Below, piece by piece: positions 32,593-41,870 of a DNA stretch of 64,000 nt. Origin of the DNA: Streptosporangium sp. NBC_01495 (GTDB lineage Bacteria; Actinomycetota; Actinomycetes; Streptosporangiales; Streptosporangiaceae); assembly GCF_036250735.1 (NCBI RefSeq), contig NZ_CP109430.1:7936001-8000000 (forward strand), in the 5' to 3' direction. Position 1 is the first letter of the stretch. Each line of letters opens with the position of its first letter. The translations under genes were made by a program, and so were the position numbers. The notes under the pieces are model-generated. The model was not told the origin of the DNA, did not search any database, and was given only the letters and a program-made list of their open reading frames with translations.

Positions 32593-35500
32593 TGCTGGTT
32601 CTCTCCCTCGACGGCGTTGGCGCGCTCGCTCATCTCAGCGCGTCCCTGCCGTACGCCTTGCTGGAAACTGGACAGACGGCTGCGCACCCGTTCCGCCGAT
32701 ATCGGCGGCATCGGGGGGGCCGGAGCCGCCGGGGCCGCCGAGGCGGCTCCGGGAACGAGGTTCGCCTTGGGCACCCGCTTGGGAAGGCCCGCTCCGGTCA
32801 CGCCGCCCTCCACGGGCTTCTTGGCGACCTCGGCGGCGGCCCAGCCCTGATCGGACGGGGTGCTCCACGGCTGCCTCTCGGCCGCGGGCTCGGCCGGCCT
32901 GAGCGGCTGCGCCTGCTGCTGCTGTTGCTGCTGTTGCTGCTGCTGAGGCGCCCGCTGCGGCAGCGGCGGCGCCTGCTGCTGCGGTGGCCTGGGCTGCTGC
33001 TGCTGGGACGGCGGCGAGGAATGCGTGATCTGCGGGATGTTCTGGGTCTCCAGCCCCTGCGGACCCCGCCTGACCCGCTGCTCCAGCGGCCGTGGCCTGA
33101 CCTCGGCCACGGGCTCGGGCTCGGGCTCGGGAGCGACCTCCTGCTCCGGCTCGGGAGCGGCGGACGCGCCGCTGCGGAACCAGTCGGATCCCACCGCCGC
33201 GAAGATCGGCAGGAACTCCTCGGGCTCCGGTTCCGTCGGCGGTACCTCGACCACGGGAAGGGCCTGGGTGCTCTCCACCGGTTCCAGCCGGTGCGGCGTC
33301 CAGGGGTCGATCGCGGGCGGATCCGGCCAGGCCGAGGGGAACGACGGCGGCGCGGTCGACGCCAGCGGGGACGACCACAGGTCCTCCACCGCCGAGGCGG
33401 GCACCACCGGCCCCGACCACAGGTCCCCGGACGTCGGCGCCGGCACCTGGGGAGGCGCCTGCGCGGGCGGCGTCCCGAGACCTGCCTGCGGCCGGCCGCC
33501 GCGCCCCGCACCGGTCCCGAACGGGTCCGGGTTCGGGGCGGAGCCGAACGGGTCGGGGTTCACCGAGGCGAACGGGTCCTGGATGGACATGGAGCCGAAC
33601 GAGTTCGACTGGCCGCCGAAGGAGCCGGACGGCATGCTCTGTCCCGACAGCGCCAGCTCGGGCATCATCGTGGACTGGGCCACCACCTGCACCGGCAGGA
33701 GCACGACGGCGCTGAGGCCGCCGGCCTCCGGGCGCCTGAGCTGGACCCTGATGCCGTGGCGCATGGCCAGCCGGCCGACCACGAACAGGCCCATCCGGCG
33801 GGAGACCGACAGGTCCACCGCGGGGGGCTCGGCCAGGCGGCGGTTGGCCTCGGCCAGTTCCTCGTCGTTCATGCCGATGCCGGAGTCGGTGACCGCCAGG
33901 ATGACGGCGCCCATCTCGTTGCCGTTGCTGGTCACCGTGATCTTGGTGTCCTGCGGCGAGAAGAAGATCGCGTTCTCGACGAGCTCCGCGATCAGGTGGA
34001 CGATGTCGTTGACGGCCTGGCCGATGATCGAGATTCCCGACTCGACCCGGAGGTTGACCCGCTCGTAGTTCTCGACCTCCGACAGCGAGGCGCGGACCAC
34101 GTCGCTGAGCGGTACCGGCTCGCTCCACCGGCGGCTCTGCTCCTGGCCGGCGAGGACCAGGAGGTTCTCGGAGTTGCGGCGCATGCGGGTGGCCAGGTGG
34201 TCCAGCTTGAAGAGGCTGCCCAGCCGCCCCTCGTCCTGCTCGCCCTGCTCCAGGTCGTCGATGAGGTCGATCTGCCGTTCCACCAGCGACTGGGTGCGGC
34301 GGGAGAGGTTGACGAACATCGCGTTGATGTTGCTGCGCAGGCGGGCCTCGTCACCGGCGAGCCGGATGGCCTCGCGGTGGACCTCGTCGAAGGCTCGGGC
34401 CACTTCCCCGATCTCGTCGCGAGAGACCACTCCGATGGAGGGCACCTCGATCTGCGGGGCCTGGTCTCCGGACTCCCGCAGCACCCGGACGGTCTCGGGC
34501 AGCCGGGTGTCGGCCACCTCGAGCGCCTCGCTGCGCAGTCTGCGCAGCGGCCGGACGAGCGTGCCGGCCACCCAGGCGGTGATGAGCAGGATCAGCACCA
34601 GCAGGACCAGGATCGAGGCACCGGAGATCACCGCGCTGCGCTGCTCGGCGCTCTCCATCTCCTGGCTGCGGGAGACGACCGCGGACGCCAGGCGGCGCTC
34701 GACGGTCCGCATGCCGTCCACGATCGAGGTGGAGGCCCCGTACCAGTTGGTGGCGCTTATGAGCCAGCCCCGGCCGATCCGCTCCAGCGGCTTGTTCTCG
34801 CGCATGAGAGACATGACGAGAGCGCGCATGGAGTCGGCCTGGTCGACCTTGGGACCGTTGACCGCGTCGCGGAAGGCCTTGATGTCGTTGGCGGAGGCGG
34901 TGGCGCGGAAGGAGTTCTCCTCGGCCAGCTGGCTCCGGTACGCGCCGAGGAGGTCGGCGGGGTCGTCGAAGTCGAACTTGCGGTCCAGGAAGCTGACCAG
35001 GAGGGTGCCCCGCTGCCTGGCGACCTGCTCCTTGGCCCGGGTCAGCGCGCCCAGCGCGAGCGCGTCTCCGATGAGGCGCTCGTCGCCGCCGCTGCGGCCC
35101 AGGTCGTCGTGGAGGGTGGTGAAGTCGGTGATCATCCGCGTGTACATGCCGAGGGCCGCGCGGGGGAGCACGCTTCCCTCGGTCATCAGCCTGCGCAGGC
35201 CGGGGAGCCCGTTGAGCCAGCGGCGGATCTGGGCGACCTCGGTGCGGACGCGGGTGGCCTGCGACGCGTCGAGGGCGTCCATGGCGGCCAGCGCCTGGGC
35301 ACTGCTCCGGTCGACCACCTCGCGCTGTTCCGTGACCTTGCCGAGGTTGGTGCGGTTGGTGAGGGCGATCCACCAGGCGGTGAGGTCGCGCTCCTCGGCC
35401 ATCTCGTGCGAGAGGGTTCCGAGCGACTCGACCAGCGAGGCGACCTCGGTCATCCGGCGGTACTCGTTGGCCGTGGACAGGGCCGTGGTGAGCTGGAGGC

Positions 35501-35633
35501 CGGTGAGGAGCACGGCCGCGGCGGTCGGGAGCAGGATCAGCGCGACCAGACGGGGACGCACGCGCCAGTTCGCCGGCAGGAGTCGACTGCCCACCCCTGA
35601 CGCGCGGTGGCTCCGGCGGTCTTGTGTCATCAC
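32589..35633 (-). CDS. cvnA: Conservon B nitrate-sensor-like histidine kinase (CvnA-like)
   Basis: 1014 residues with the same plan as conservon A: TM1 near 25-48, NIT-type sensor to about 330, TM2, HAMP, DHp-like helix (LDHLATRMRRNSENLLVL), ATPase with ELVENA and DSGIGM. The tail of about 350 residues is Pro/Gln-rich and includes an uninterrupted run of 11 Gln (encoded near 32911-32945) beside further Gln/Pro blocks. It ends with the shared motifs EEFLPIFAAVGSDWFR, GLPKRVPKANLVPG and RLSSFQQGVRQGR. First gene of the cluster. Confidence 0.93.
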   Translation of the reverse strand: MMTQDRRSHRASGVGSRLLPANWRVRPRLVALILLPTAAAVLLTGLQLTTALSTANEYRRMTEVASLVESLGTLSHEMAEERDLTAWWIALTNRTNLGKVTEQREVVDRSSAQALAAMDALDASQATRVRTEVAQIRRWLNGLPGLRRLMTEGSVLPRAALGMYTRMITDFTTLHDDLGRSGGDERLIGDALALGALTRAKEQVARQRGTLLVSFLDRKFDFDDPADLLGAYRSQLAEENSFRATASANDIKAFRDAVNGPKVDQADSMRALVMSLMRENKPLERIGRGWLISATNWYGASTSIVDGMRTVERRLASAVVSRSQEMESAEQRSAVISGASILVLLVLILLITAWVAGTLVRPLRRLRSEALEVADTRLPETVRVLRESGDQAPQIEVPSIGVVSRDEIGEVARAFDEVHREAIRLAGDEARLRSNINAMFVNLSRRTQSLVERQIDLIDDLEQGEQDEGRLGSLFKLDHLATRMRRNSENLLVLAGQEQSRRWSEPVPLSDVVRASLSEVENYERVNLRVESGISIIGQAVNDIVHLIAELVENAIFFSPQDTKITVTSNGNEMGAVILAVTDSGIGMNDEELAEANRRLAEPPAVDLSVSRRMGLFVVGRLAMRHGIRVQLRRPEAGGLSAVVLLPVQVVAQSTMMPELALSGQSMPSGSFGGQSNSFGSMSIQDPFASVNPDPFGSAPNPDPFGTGAGRGGRPQAGLGTPPAQAPPQVPAPTSGDLWSGPVVPASAVEDLWSSPLASTAPPSFPSAWPDPPAIDPWTPHRLEPVESTQALPVVEVPPTEPEPEEFLPIFAAVGSDWFRSGASAAPEPEQEVAPEPEPEPVAEVRPRPLEQRVRRGPQGLETQNIPQITHSSPPSQQQQPRPPQQQAPPLPQRAPQQQQQQQQQQQAQPLRPAEPAAERQPWSTPSDQGWAAAEVAKKPVEGGVTGAGLPKRVPKANLVPGAASAAPAAPAPPMPPISAERVRSRLSSFQQGVRQGRAEMSERANAVEGENQQ

Positions 35634-35643
35634 TGGCCTACGT

Positions 35644-35688
35644 AACCCCTCGCCGGATTTGGAAGCGGCGGAAGCAATTTGAGCACAT
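35644..35688 (-). promoter_or_regulatory. 45-bp motif upstream of conservon B, shared with conservon C
   Basis: On the minus strand: ATGTGCTC, then one variable base, AATTGC, a variable 13-base stretch, AAAT, one base, CGGC, one base, AGGGGTT. The same string without gaps lies at 48894-48938, also just ahead of a cvnA gene. It starts about 55 bp before, and ends about 10 bp before, the kinase start codon, so it is promoter-proximal or in the leader. Confidence 0.7.
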
Positions 35689-35758
35689 CCTTTATGTCAC
35701 TTCGAATGGAGTAAGTGCCGACATATCCCCGCAAAAGGGACATACGGCGTCAAAGCTT

Positions 35759-37165
35759 TCAGGCCGGCCGGAAGGAATCCCTCACCTCCGGAGCCTGGTG
35801 CTTGATCATCAGATGGCGGGTCACAGAGTATTCCTGAACCGCCTCCTGACTCATATCCTTGCCGAAGCCACTTCCCTTGACCCCGCCGTGCGGCGCCTCG
35901 GACGCGATGGGCAGATGGTCGTTCACCCAGGTCACGCCCACGTCGAGCCGGTGCGAGACGCGCAGCGCCCTCGCCACGTCCCTGGACCAGACCGAGGAGG
36001 CCAGCCCGTAGGGGGTGTCGTTGGCGAGCCGTACCGCCTCGTCCTCACCGTCGAAGGGCAGGGCCACAAGCACCGGGCCGAAAAGCTCACCCTGAACGAT
36101 CTCACTATCCTGCGCGGCGCCCGAAATCAGGGTGGGCGGATAGTAGAACCCGGGCCCTTCGAGCGGGACACCGCCGTGGAGCACGGAGGCGCCCGCGGCG
36201 ACGGCGCGCTCGACGAAGCCGTGCACGCGGTCGCGGTGCCCGGCGGAGATCAGCGGGCCGATGTCGGTGGCCGGGTCCCAGGGGTCGCCCACCGTGATCT
36301 GGGCCAGCGTCGCGTGGAGCGCCTCGACGGCCTCGTCGTACACGTCGCGGGAGATGTAGACGCGGGTCGCGGCGGTGCAGTCCTGGCCGGTGTTGTAGGT
36401 GGCGCCCATCGCGACGCCCCTCGCCATCTCGGACAGGTCCGCGTCGCCGAAGACCAGCGCCGGGGCCTTGCCGCCGAGCTCCAGGTGGACCCGCTTCAGG
36501 GAGCCGGTGGCGCCGCGCATGACGGCGCGGCCGGTCGCGGTGGAGCCCGTGACGCTCACCATGTCGACGCCCGGATCGGCGACGAGCGCCTCGCCCACCT
36601 CGGCGTCACCCAGGACGACCTGGAGCAGGCCGTCGGGCGCGCCGGCGCGGGCGAACAGCTCCGCCATCCTGAGCGTGGTGCCCGGCGTCTGCGGGGCGGG
36701 CTTGATGACCACGGCGTTCCCCGCCGCGAGCGCGGGGCCGATCTTCCACACCCCCATGACCAGGGGGAAGTTCCAGGGGGCGATCGATCCGACGACCCCC
36801 ACCGGGCGCCGTACCAGCACCGAGGTGTAGCCGGAGCTGAGCACCCCCGCGCCGGTGCCGTCCAGCGAGCGGGCCGCACCGGCGAAGAAGCGGAGGTTGT
36901 CGGCCGCGAACGGCAGCTCGCCGTCGCGGAAGACCGCCGCGGGCTTGCCGGTCTCGATGACCTCCAGCCGGGTGAGCTCCTCGGCGTCGGCCTCGACGAG
37001 GTCGGCGAAGCGCAGCAGCACCCTGGACCGTTCGGCCGGGGTCGCCGTGCTCCACTCCTCGAACGCCGCGCGGGCCCGCCGCACGGCGACGGCCACCTCC
37101 TCGATCGAGGTCTCGGCCACCTCCCGCAGAAGGTCGCCGGTCGCCGGATTGATCAACTTGCCCAT
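35759..37165 (-). CDS. NAD(P)-dependent aldehyde dehydrogenase
   Basis: 468 residues of the ALDH superfamily: oxyanion Asn in PWNFPLVMGVWK (about 133-144), cofactor turn VTGSTATGRAV (about 209-219), general-base Glu in HLELGGKAP (about 232-240) and the catalytic Cys in NTGQDCTAATRVY (about 263-275). Closest in feel to aminobutyraldehyde/betaine-aldehyde dehydrogenases; a PotABCD-like polyamine-type importer lies 2 kb away, which fits, but its operon partner is a glycosyltransferase. 34 bp downstream of that gene on the same strand. Confidence 0.9.
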   Translation of the reverse strand: MGKLINPATGDLLREVAETSIEEVAVAVRRARAAFEEWSTATPAERSRVLLRFADLVEADAEELTRLEVIETGKPAAVFRDGELPFAADNLRFFAGAARSLDGTGAGVLSSGYTSVLVRRPVGVVGSIAPWNFPLVMGVWKIGPALAAGNAVVIKPAPQTPGTTLRMAELFARAGAPDGLLQVVLGDAEVGEALVADPGVDMVSVTGSTATGRAVMRGATGSLKRVHLELGGKAPALVFGDADLSEMARGVAMGATYNTGQDCTAATRVYISRDVYDEAVEALHATLAQITVGDPWDPATDIGPLISAGHRDRVHGFVERAVAAGASVLHGGVPLEGPGFYYPPTLISGAAQDSEIVQGELFGPVLVALPFDGEDEAVRLANDTPYGLASSVWSRDVARALRVSHRLDVGVTWVNDHLPIASEAPHGGVKGSGFGKDMSQEAVQEYSVTRHLMIKHQAPEVRDSFRPA

Positions 37166-37199
37166 GGAACTTCCCTTGTCGTGGTGGTGCGGAGAGCCG

Positions 37200-38471
37200 T
37201 CAGGCGCCGGCCCGCTCGATCAGGTCGGCCGCCCTGCGCAGGCCGTCCCGGCCGCGGATCTCCTCGCCCGCGGCGGCCAGGCGCTCGCGGAGGGCGGTGT
37301 CGCCCAGAAGCCTGTCCAGCGCGCCGGTCAGCTCCTCGTCGGAGAAGGTGTAGGTGGCCAGGCGCACGCCGTAGCCGAGCTCGTGGACGCGCTGCGCGTT
37401 GTCGTACTGGTCCCAGAACAGGGGCAGCAGGATCATCGGCTTGCCGAAGTGCAGCGCCTCGGTGGTGGTGTTGTTGCCGCCGTGCGTGATGACCAGGTCG
37501 ACCAGCGGAATGATCTTCGTCTGCGGGACGAACTCGGCGCCCCACATGTTGCCGGCCAGCTTGATCTCCTCGTGCAGCGGGCCCATGGAGACGATGAAGC
37601 GGTACGGGGTGGTGCCCAGCACGTCGATGACCCGCTGCATGAGGCCGACGTCCGCCGAGCCGAGCGAGCCCAGCGAGAAGTAGACCAGCGGCCCCTCCCG
37701 CCCGGCCAGCGACTCGGGGAGCTCGAAGCCGCCGTCCGTCTCGCGCACCGAGGAGTCCAGGCGGTGCCAGGAGTCGCCCAGCGGGCGGGCCTCGGTGTAG
37801 TCGGCGATCTCCGGGAAGACGTACAGGTTGAGGTCGCCCTCGTGGATGAAGTCCAGGTCCGGCAGCGGGCGGGCGCCCTGCTCGACGACCCACTCGTTGA
37901 AGGCGGTCCAGATCTCGCGGTGGGTGCGGTCGTACTCGGCGTTGAAGGCGCCCCACTCGGAGCGGTCGTCGGCGGGCAGCCCGGAGAAGACCGGGGCGAC
38001 GCCCTCACCGCGCACCTCCAGCGGGTTGCAGGACACGATGCGGACGAACGGCTTGCCCGCCGTGAGCAGCGCCGGGAAGGTGATGACGTTGTCCTCGACG
38101 ATGACGTCCGGCCGGACGCGCTCGATAATCGCCTTCAGCTGAGGCTCGCAGTACTTGGCGCCGTCGATAAGCGCGTCCCAGATCGGCTTGGTCACCGTCT
38201 CCAGCTGCTCCAGGGTCGACTTCCGGTATTCGGGGGCGGTGTCCCTGATGAAGTCCTTCCAGAACTGCCCGGCGTCCTGCTCCTCTTCGGAGGGAGGCGC
38301 GAGGTCGACGAGGTCCTCCTCGAATCCGAGGGCCTCCAATTTCCCCTTCCAGGAGGCCTCAGCTGCGAAAACGACTCGATGTCCGCGCTTACGAAGAATG
38401 TCACCGATGCCGATGCAGTTGTTCGTGGGCCCGTAGGCACTCTCCGGCATGAACAGGATCGTGAGAGACAT
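37200..38471 (-). CDS. GT1-family glycosyltransferase (UDP/TDP-sugar, MGT-like)
   Basis: 423 residues from the ATG at 38471 (GGAGG four bases upstream). GT-B fold: N-terminal acceptor half (ILFMPESAYGPTNNCIGIG) and a C-terminal donor half with the glycosyltransferase signature ITHGGNNTTTEALHFGKPM (about 327-345) and PLFWDQYDNAQRVHELGYG. This family glucosylates macrolides, terpenoids or other small hydrophobic acceptors, often as self-resistance or detoxification. The first catalytic His of macrolide GTs is not obvious (the usual GH is replaced by Y-G-P-T-N). Divergent from a TetR gene. Confidence 0.88.
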   Translation of the reverse strand: MSLTILFMPESAYGPTNNCIGIGDILRKRGHRVVFAAEASWKGKLEALGFEEDLVDLAPPSEEEQDAGQFWKDFIRDTAPEYRKSTLEQLETVTKPIWDALIDGAKYCEPQLKAIIERVRPDVIVEDNVITFPALLTAGKPFVRIVSCNPLEVRGEGVAPVFSGLPADDRSEWGAFNAEYDRTHREIWTAFNEWVVEQGARPLPDLDFIHEGDLNLYVFPEIADYTEARPLGDSWHRLDSSVRETDGGFELPESLAGREGPLVYFSLGSLGSADVGLMQRVIDVLGTTPYRFIVSMGPLHEEIKLAGNMWGAEFVPQTKIIPLVDLVITHGGNNTTTEALHFGKPMILLPLFWDQYDNAQRVHELGYGVRLATYTFSDEELTGALDRLLGDTALRERLAAAGEEIRGRDGLRRAADLIERAGA

Positions 38472-38501
38472 CACGCCTCCTTGCGTCTAGAGGTTGCGAA
38501 T

Positions 38502-38517
38502 TTGAAGAATGATTCAA
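38502..38517. promoter_or_regulatory. Probable TetR operator
   Basis: TTGAAGAATGATTCAA, an AT-rich inverted repeat (TTGAA/TTCAA, with GAAT-G-ATTC nested), 30 bp upstream of the glycosyltransferase start and 79 bp upstream of the TetR gene. Confidence 0.55.
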
Positions 38518-38595
38518 TTCTCGGCTGGCAAAAACGCTGGGAAAGGGACACTATGGACCCCGGCACAGAGCGTGGTTTTCAACGAGCGGGGGAAT

Positions 38596-39204
38596 ATGAC
38601 GCGCAAGGGACGGGCGGACCGGCGCCTGGATCTCATCGCGGCCGCACATCGGGCGATCATCCGGCACGGCACCGAGGGGGTGCACCTCAACCACGTCGCC
38701 GAGGAGGCCGGTCTCACCTCCGGAGCGGTCCTCTACCACTACCCGCGCCTCAGCGAGCTGCTCGTCGACGCCCACCACTCCGGGATGGAGCGCTTCTACG
38801 AGCAGAGACTCAAGCGGATCAGCGGCATGCGCGACCCCGCGGAGAAGCTCGTCGTGACCATCCGCTCGGGGCTGCCGCACGGCCCGGACGACCCGGACGT
38901 CCGGCTGCTCAACGAGCTCGGCGGCGCCGCGCCCCGCAACAGGATGTACGCGCTCCTGCTGACCACCCTCTACGACCGCCAGGTCTCGCTCTACCAGAGC
39001 ATCCTCGACACCGGGGCCGCCCTGGAGACCTTCAGGCTGTCCGGCGACTCCCTGCCCATCGCCCGCAACCTGGTCGCGCTCGAGGACGCGTACGGCTATC
39101 GCATAACGGCCCGCCACCCGGTGATCGGCCCGCAGGAGGCGGCGGAACTCATCCTCGACTACGCCAGGACCGCGACGAACAACCCGCTCAAGTCTTCTCA
39201 TTGA
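38596..39204 (+). CDS. TetR-family transcriptional regulator
   Basis: 202 residues from MTRKGRADRRLDLI. N-terminal HTH (about 10-55): HRAIIRHGTEGVHLNHVAEE then AGLTSGAVLYHYPRLSELL, the classic TetR recognition helix. The C-terminal part is a helical ligand domain. Start chosen at 38596, where GGGGGA precedes; the frame upstream is AT-rich and unlike coding. Divergent from the glycosyltransferase-aldehyde dehydrogenase pair, which it probably represses; its 3' end overlaps the importer ATPase gene tail to tail by 7 bp. Confidence 0.9.
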   Translation: MTRKGRADRRLDLIAAAHRAIIRHGTEGVHLNHVAEEAGLTSGAVLYHYPRLSELLVDAHHSGMERFYEQRLKRISGMRDPAEKLVVTIRSGLPHGPDDPDVRLLNELGGAAPRNRMYALLLTTLYDRQVSLYQSILDTGAALETFRLSGDSLPIARNLVALEDAYGYRITARHPVIGPQEAAELILDYARTATNNPLKSSH

Positions 39205-40223
39205 GGAATCAGCACTCCGTCGTCGTCCGCCCAGCTGAGCGCGACGAGGGAACCCGCCTGGACCTGCGTGGCCCCCGGAGTGGCCACCAGGACGGGCGTG
39301 GCACGCCCGTTCACCTGGACCGACACGTGCGAGACGCCGCCGTAGAAGCTCACGTCGACGACCTCGCCGCGCAGCACCCCCTCGGCACCCAGCCTGAGCC
39401 GCTCCGGCCGTACGGCGAGCAGCGCGGGCGTGCCGTCGGGCAGGTTCGACACCCCGGGAAGCACGCCGAGCCCGTCGCCGGCCAGGCCGACCGAGCAGGC
39501 CCTGCCGGGGAAGATGTTGTTGGCCCCCACGAAGTCGGCGACGAACGGGGTGCGCGGGCGCTCGTACAGCTCCACCGGGGCGTCCACCTGCTCGACCGAG
39601 CCCGCGTGGAAGACCGCGATCCTGTCGGCGAGCGACATGGCCTCCTCCTGGTCGTGGGTGACCACGACGAAGGTGATGCCGACCTCGTTCTGCAGCCGCT
39701 TGAGCTCCAGCTGCATCTCCGCGCGCACCTTCTTGTCCAGCGCGGACAGCGGCTCGTCGAGCAGCAGCAGGCGCGGCCGCTTCACGATCGCGCGGGCCAG
39801 CGCGACCCGCTGCCGCTGGCCGCCGGACAGCTGCTGCGGTTTGCGCCCGGCCATGGTGTCCAGCCCGACCTTCTCCAGCACCTCGCCGACCCGGCGGCGG
39901 ACCTCCGCCCGGCCCAGCCGCTCCCTCTCCAGGCCGTACGCGACGTTCTTCGCCACGGTCATGTGCGGGAACAGCGCGTACGACTGGAACATCAGGTTGA
40001 CCGGGCGGCGGTGGGCCGCCTGGCCGAGCAGGTCGTCGCCGTCGAGCGTGACGGAGCCCTCGTCGGGTGACTCGAAGCCCGCCAGGATCCGCAGGAGCGT
40101 CGTCTTGCCGCAGCCGCTGGGGCCGAGCAGCGCGAAGAACTCGCCCTGCCGGATCTCCAGGGAGACGTCCGACAGCGCCGTGACGTCACCGAACCGGCGG
40201 CTGACACCTGTGATCTTCAGCAT
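39198..40223 (-). CDS. PotA-like ABC importer ATPase
   Basis: 341 residues. Walker A GPSGCGKTTLLRI (about 34-46), signature LSGGQRQRVALARAIV (about 132-147), Walker B LLLDEPLSALD, switch His VVTHDQEEA, then a C-terminal TOBE domain (about 240-335) with AVRPERLRLG. Belongs to the polyamine/iron/thiamine group of importers. Last gene of the binding protein-permease-permease-ATPase operon; its ATG overlaps the permease stop by one base. Confidence 0.92.
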   Translation of the reverse strand: MLKITGVSRRFGDVTALSDVSLEIRQGEFFALLGPSGCGKTTLLRILAGFESPDEGSVTLDGDDLLGQAAHRRPVNLMFQSYALFPHMTVAKNVAYGLERERLGRAEVRRRVGEVLEKVGLDTMAGRKPQQLSGGQRQRVALARAIVKRPRLLLLDEPLSALDKKVRAEMQLELKRLQNEVGITFVVVTHDQEEAMSLADRIAVFHAGSVEQVDAPVELYERPRTPFVADFVGANNIFPGRACSVGLAGDGLGVLPGVSNLPDGTPALLAVRPERLRLGAEGVLRGEVVDVSFYGGVSHVSVQVNGRATPVLVATPGATQVQAGSLVALSWADDDGVLIPQ

Positions 40224-41005
40224 TAGGACAGCGACTCCGTCAGTCGGGTCATCCGCTGGGTCACGATGACCGCGGTGAAGCTCACCAGCAGCAGCAGCGT
40301 GGCCAGCGCGTTGATCTCGGGGGTGACCCCGAAGCGGACCATTGAGTAGATGACGATGGGCAGGGTCGGCGTGGTGGGCGCCGCCGTGAAGTACGCGATG
40401 ACGAACTCGTCGATCGAGAGCGTGAACGCCAGCAGCGCGCCCGCCAGGATGCCCGGCGCCAGCTGCGGCAGCGTGACCCGCAGGAACGTGGTGAACGGCG
40501 TCGCCCCCAGGTCCCTGGACGCCTCCTCCAGGGAGGTGTCGGCGCCGGTGAGGCGGGTGCGGACCACCGCGGTCACGAACGCCATGCCGAACACCGTGTG
40601 GGCCAGCAGCACCGAGTGCAGTCCGAGGGTCGACTTGATCGTGGCGTAGAACACCAGCAGCCCGATGGCCAGCACCAGGTCGGGCAGGACCGCGGGCAGC
40701 ACGCCCAGCGCGTCCAGCGTCCGCGACCTGGTGTGCCGGGCCAGGCCCACCGCCAGCAGGGTGCCGAGCACCGTGGCCAGCGCGGTGGAGCCGACGGCCA
40801 CGATGAGGGTGTTGACCAGCCCCTCGCGGATCTTGGCGTTCTGGGCGAGAACGCCGTACCAGTCCAGGCTGAAGCCCTCGTAGACGTAGGGGGACTCGCC
40901 GGCGTTGAACGACATCACGACGAGCACGACGATCGGCGTGTAGAGGAAGACGTAGGCCGCCCAGAAGGGGACGTACAGCAGGCGTGATCTACGCACGTCG
41001 GGCAC
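40223..41005 (-). CDS. PotC-like ABC importer permease
   Basis: 260 residues, six membrane helices, starting near YVPFWAAYVFLYTPIVVLVV and with the EAA loop EEASRDLGATPFTTFLRVTLP (around 155-175; described in parts here because of its length). The extracytoplasmic stretch AGESPYVYEGFSLDWYG is the hallmark of PotC-type proteins. Overlaps the other permease by 17 bp. Confidence 0.92.
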   Translation of the reverse strand: MPDVRRSRLLYVPFWAAYVFLYTPIVVLVVMSFNAGESPYVYEGFSLDWYGVLAQNAKIREGLVNTLIVAVGSTALATVLGTLLAVGLARHTRSRTLDALGVLPAVLPDLVLAIGLLVFYATIKSTLGLHSVLLAHTVFGMAFVTAVVRTRLTGADTSLEEASRDLGATPFTTFLRVTLPQLAPGILAGALLAFTLSIDEFVIAYFTAAPTTPTLPIVIYSMVRFGVTPEINALATLLLLVSFTAVIVTQRMTRLTESLS

Positions 41006-41870
41006 TCCAGGCCTGCAGGAGCAGCAGGATGATCAGCACGGCGAGCAGCGCCAGCATGAGGGTGGATCCGAACGGCCAGTCGCGCGCCTTGAGGAACTGG
41101 TCCCTGATCAGGTTGCCGACCATGATGGAACGGCCGCCGCCGAGCAGTTCGGGGATGATGAAGTTGCCGAAGCTCGGCACGAAGACGAACAGGCAGCCGG
41201 TGAACACGGCCGGCAGGGTGAGCGGCAGCGTCACCGACGCGAACGTGCGGGCCGGTGAGGCGCCGAGGTTGGCCGAGGCCTCGCGCAGCTGCGGGTCGAG
41301 CTTCTCGATCGCCGCGTACAGCGGCAGGACCATCAGCGGCAGGTACGAGTAGACCAGGCCGGTGACGATGGTGCCCTGGTTGTAGAGCAGCTCCAGCGGC
41401 TTGTCGATCAGCCCCAGGTCCAGCAGGGTGCTGTTGACCAGGCCGGGGCCGCTCAGCAGGATGATCCAGGCGTAGATGCGGACCAGGAAGTTGGTCCAGA
41501 ACGGCAGCACGATCGCCACCAGGGCGATCGTCTTCCACTTACGCGGGAGCTGGGCGATCAGGTAGGCCGTCGGGTAGCCGATCAGCAGGGCGATCAGCGT
41601 GGCGATCGTGGCCAGCTTCAGCGAGCCGAGCACGATCTCCAGATAGAGCGGGTCGAGCAGCCGGGCGAAGTTCTCGCCCGTGACCTCGTAGACCACCCCG
41701 CCGAACCGGCCCCTGCGGAACACCGTGAAAGCGATGAGCAGGGCGAGCGGTACCAGCAGGAGGACGAGCAGATAGGTCAGGCCGGGCCCCAGGAAGACGA
41801 GCCTTCCCAGGGCACGCGACCGGCGCGCCCGCGATCTCACGGACGCGCCGGAAACGGTGGAGCGTGTCAC
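40989..41870 (-). CDS. PotB-like ABC importer permease
   Basis: 293 residues, six membrane helices, PotB-type features including PFWTNFLVRIYAWIILL (about 128-144) and the EAA loop REASANLGASPARTFASVTLP (about 203-223, without gaps). The GTG start overlaps the binding-protein stop by one base (TAGTG). Confidence 0.92.
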   Translation of the reverse strand: MTRSTVSGASVRSRARRSRALGRLVFLGPGLTYLLVLLLVPLALLIAFTVFRRGRFGGVVYEVTGENFARLLDPLYLEIVLGSLKLATIATLIALLIGYPTAYLIAQLPRKWKTIALVAIVLPFWTNFLVRIYAWIILLSGPGLVNSTLLDLGLIDKPLELLYNQGTIVTGLVYSYLPLMVLPLYAAIEKLDPQLREASANLGASPARTFASVTLPLTLPAVFTGCLFVFVPSFGNFIIPELLGGGRSIMVGNLIRDQFLKARDWPFGSTLMLALLAVLIILLLLQAWSARRA

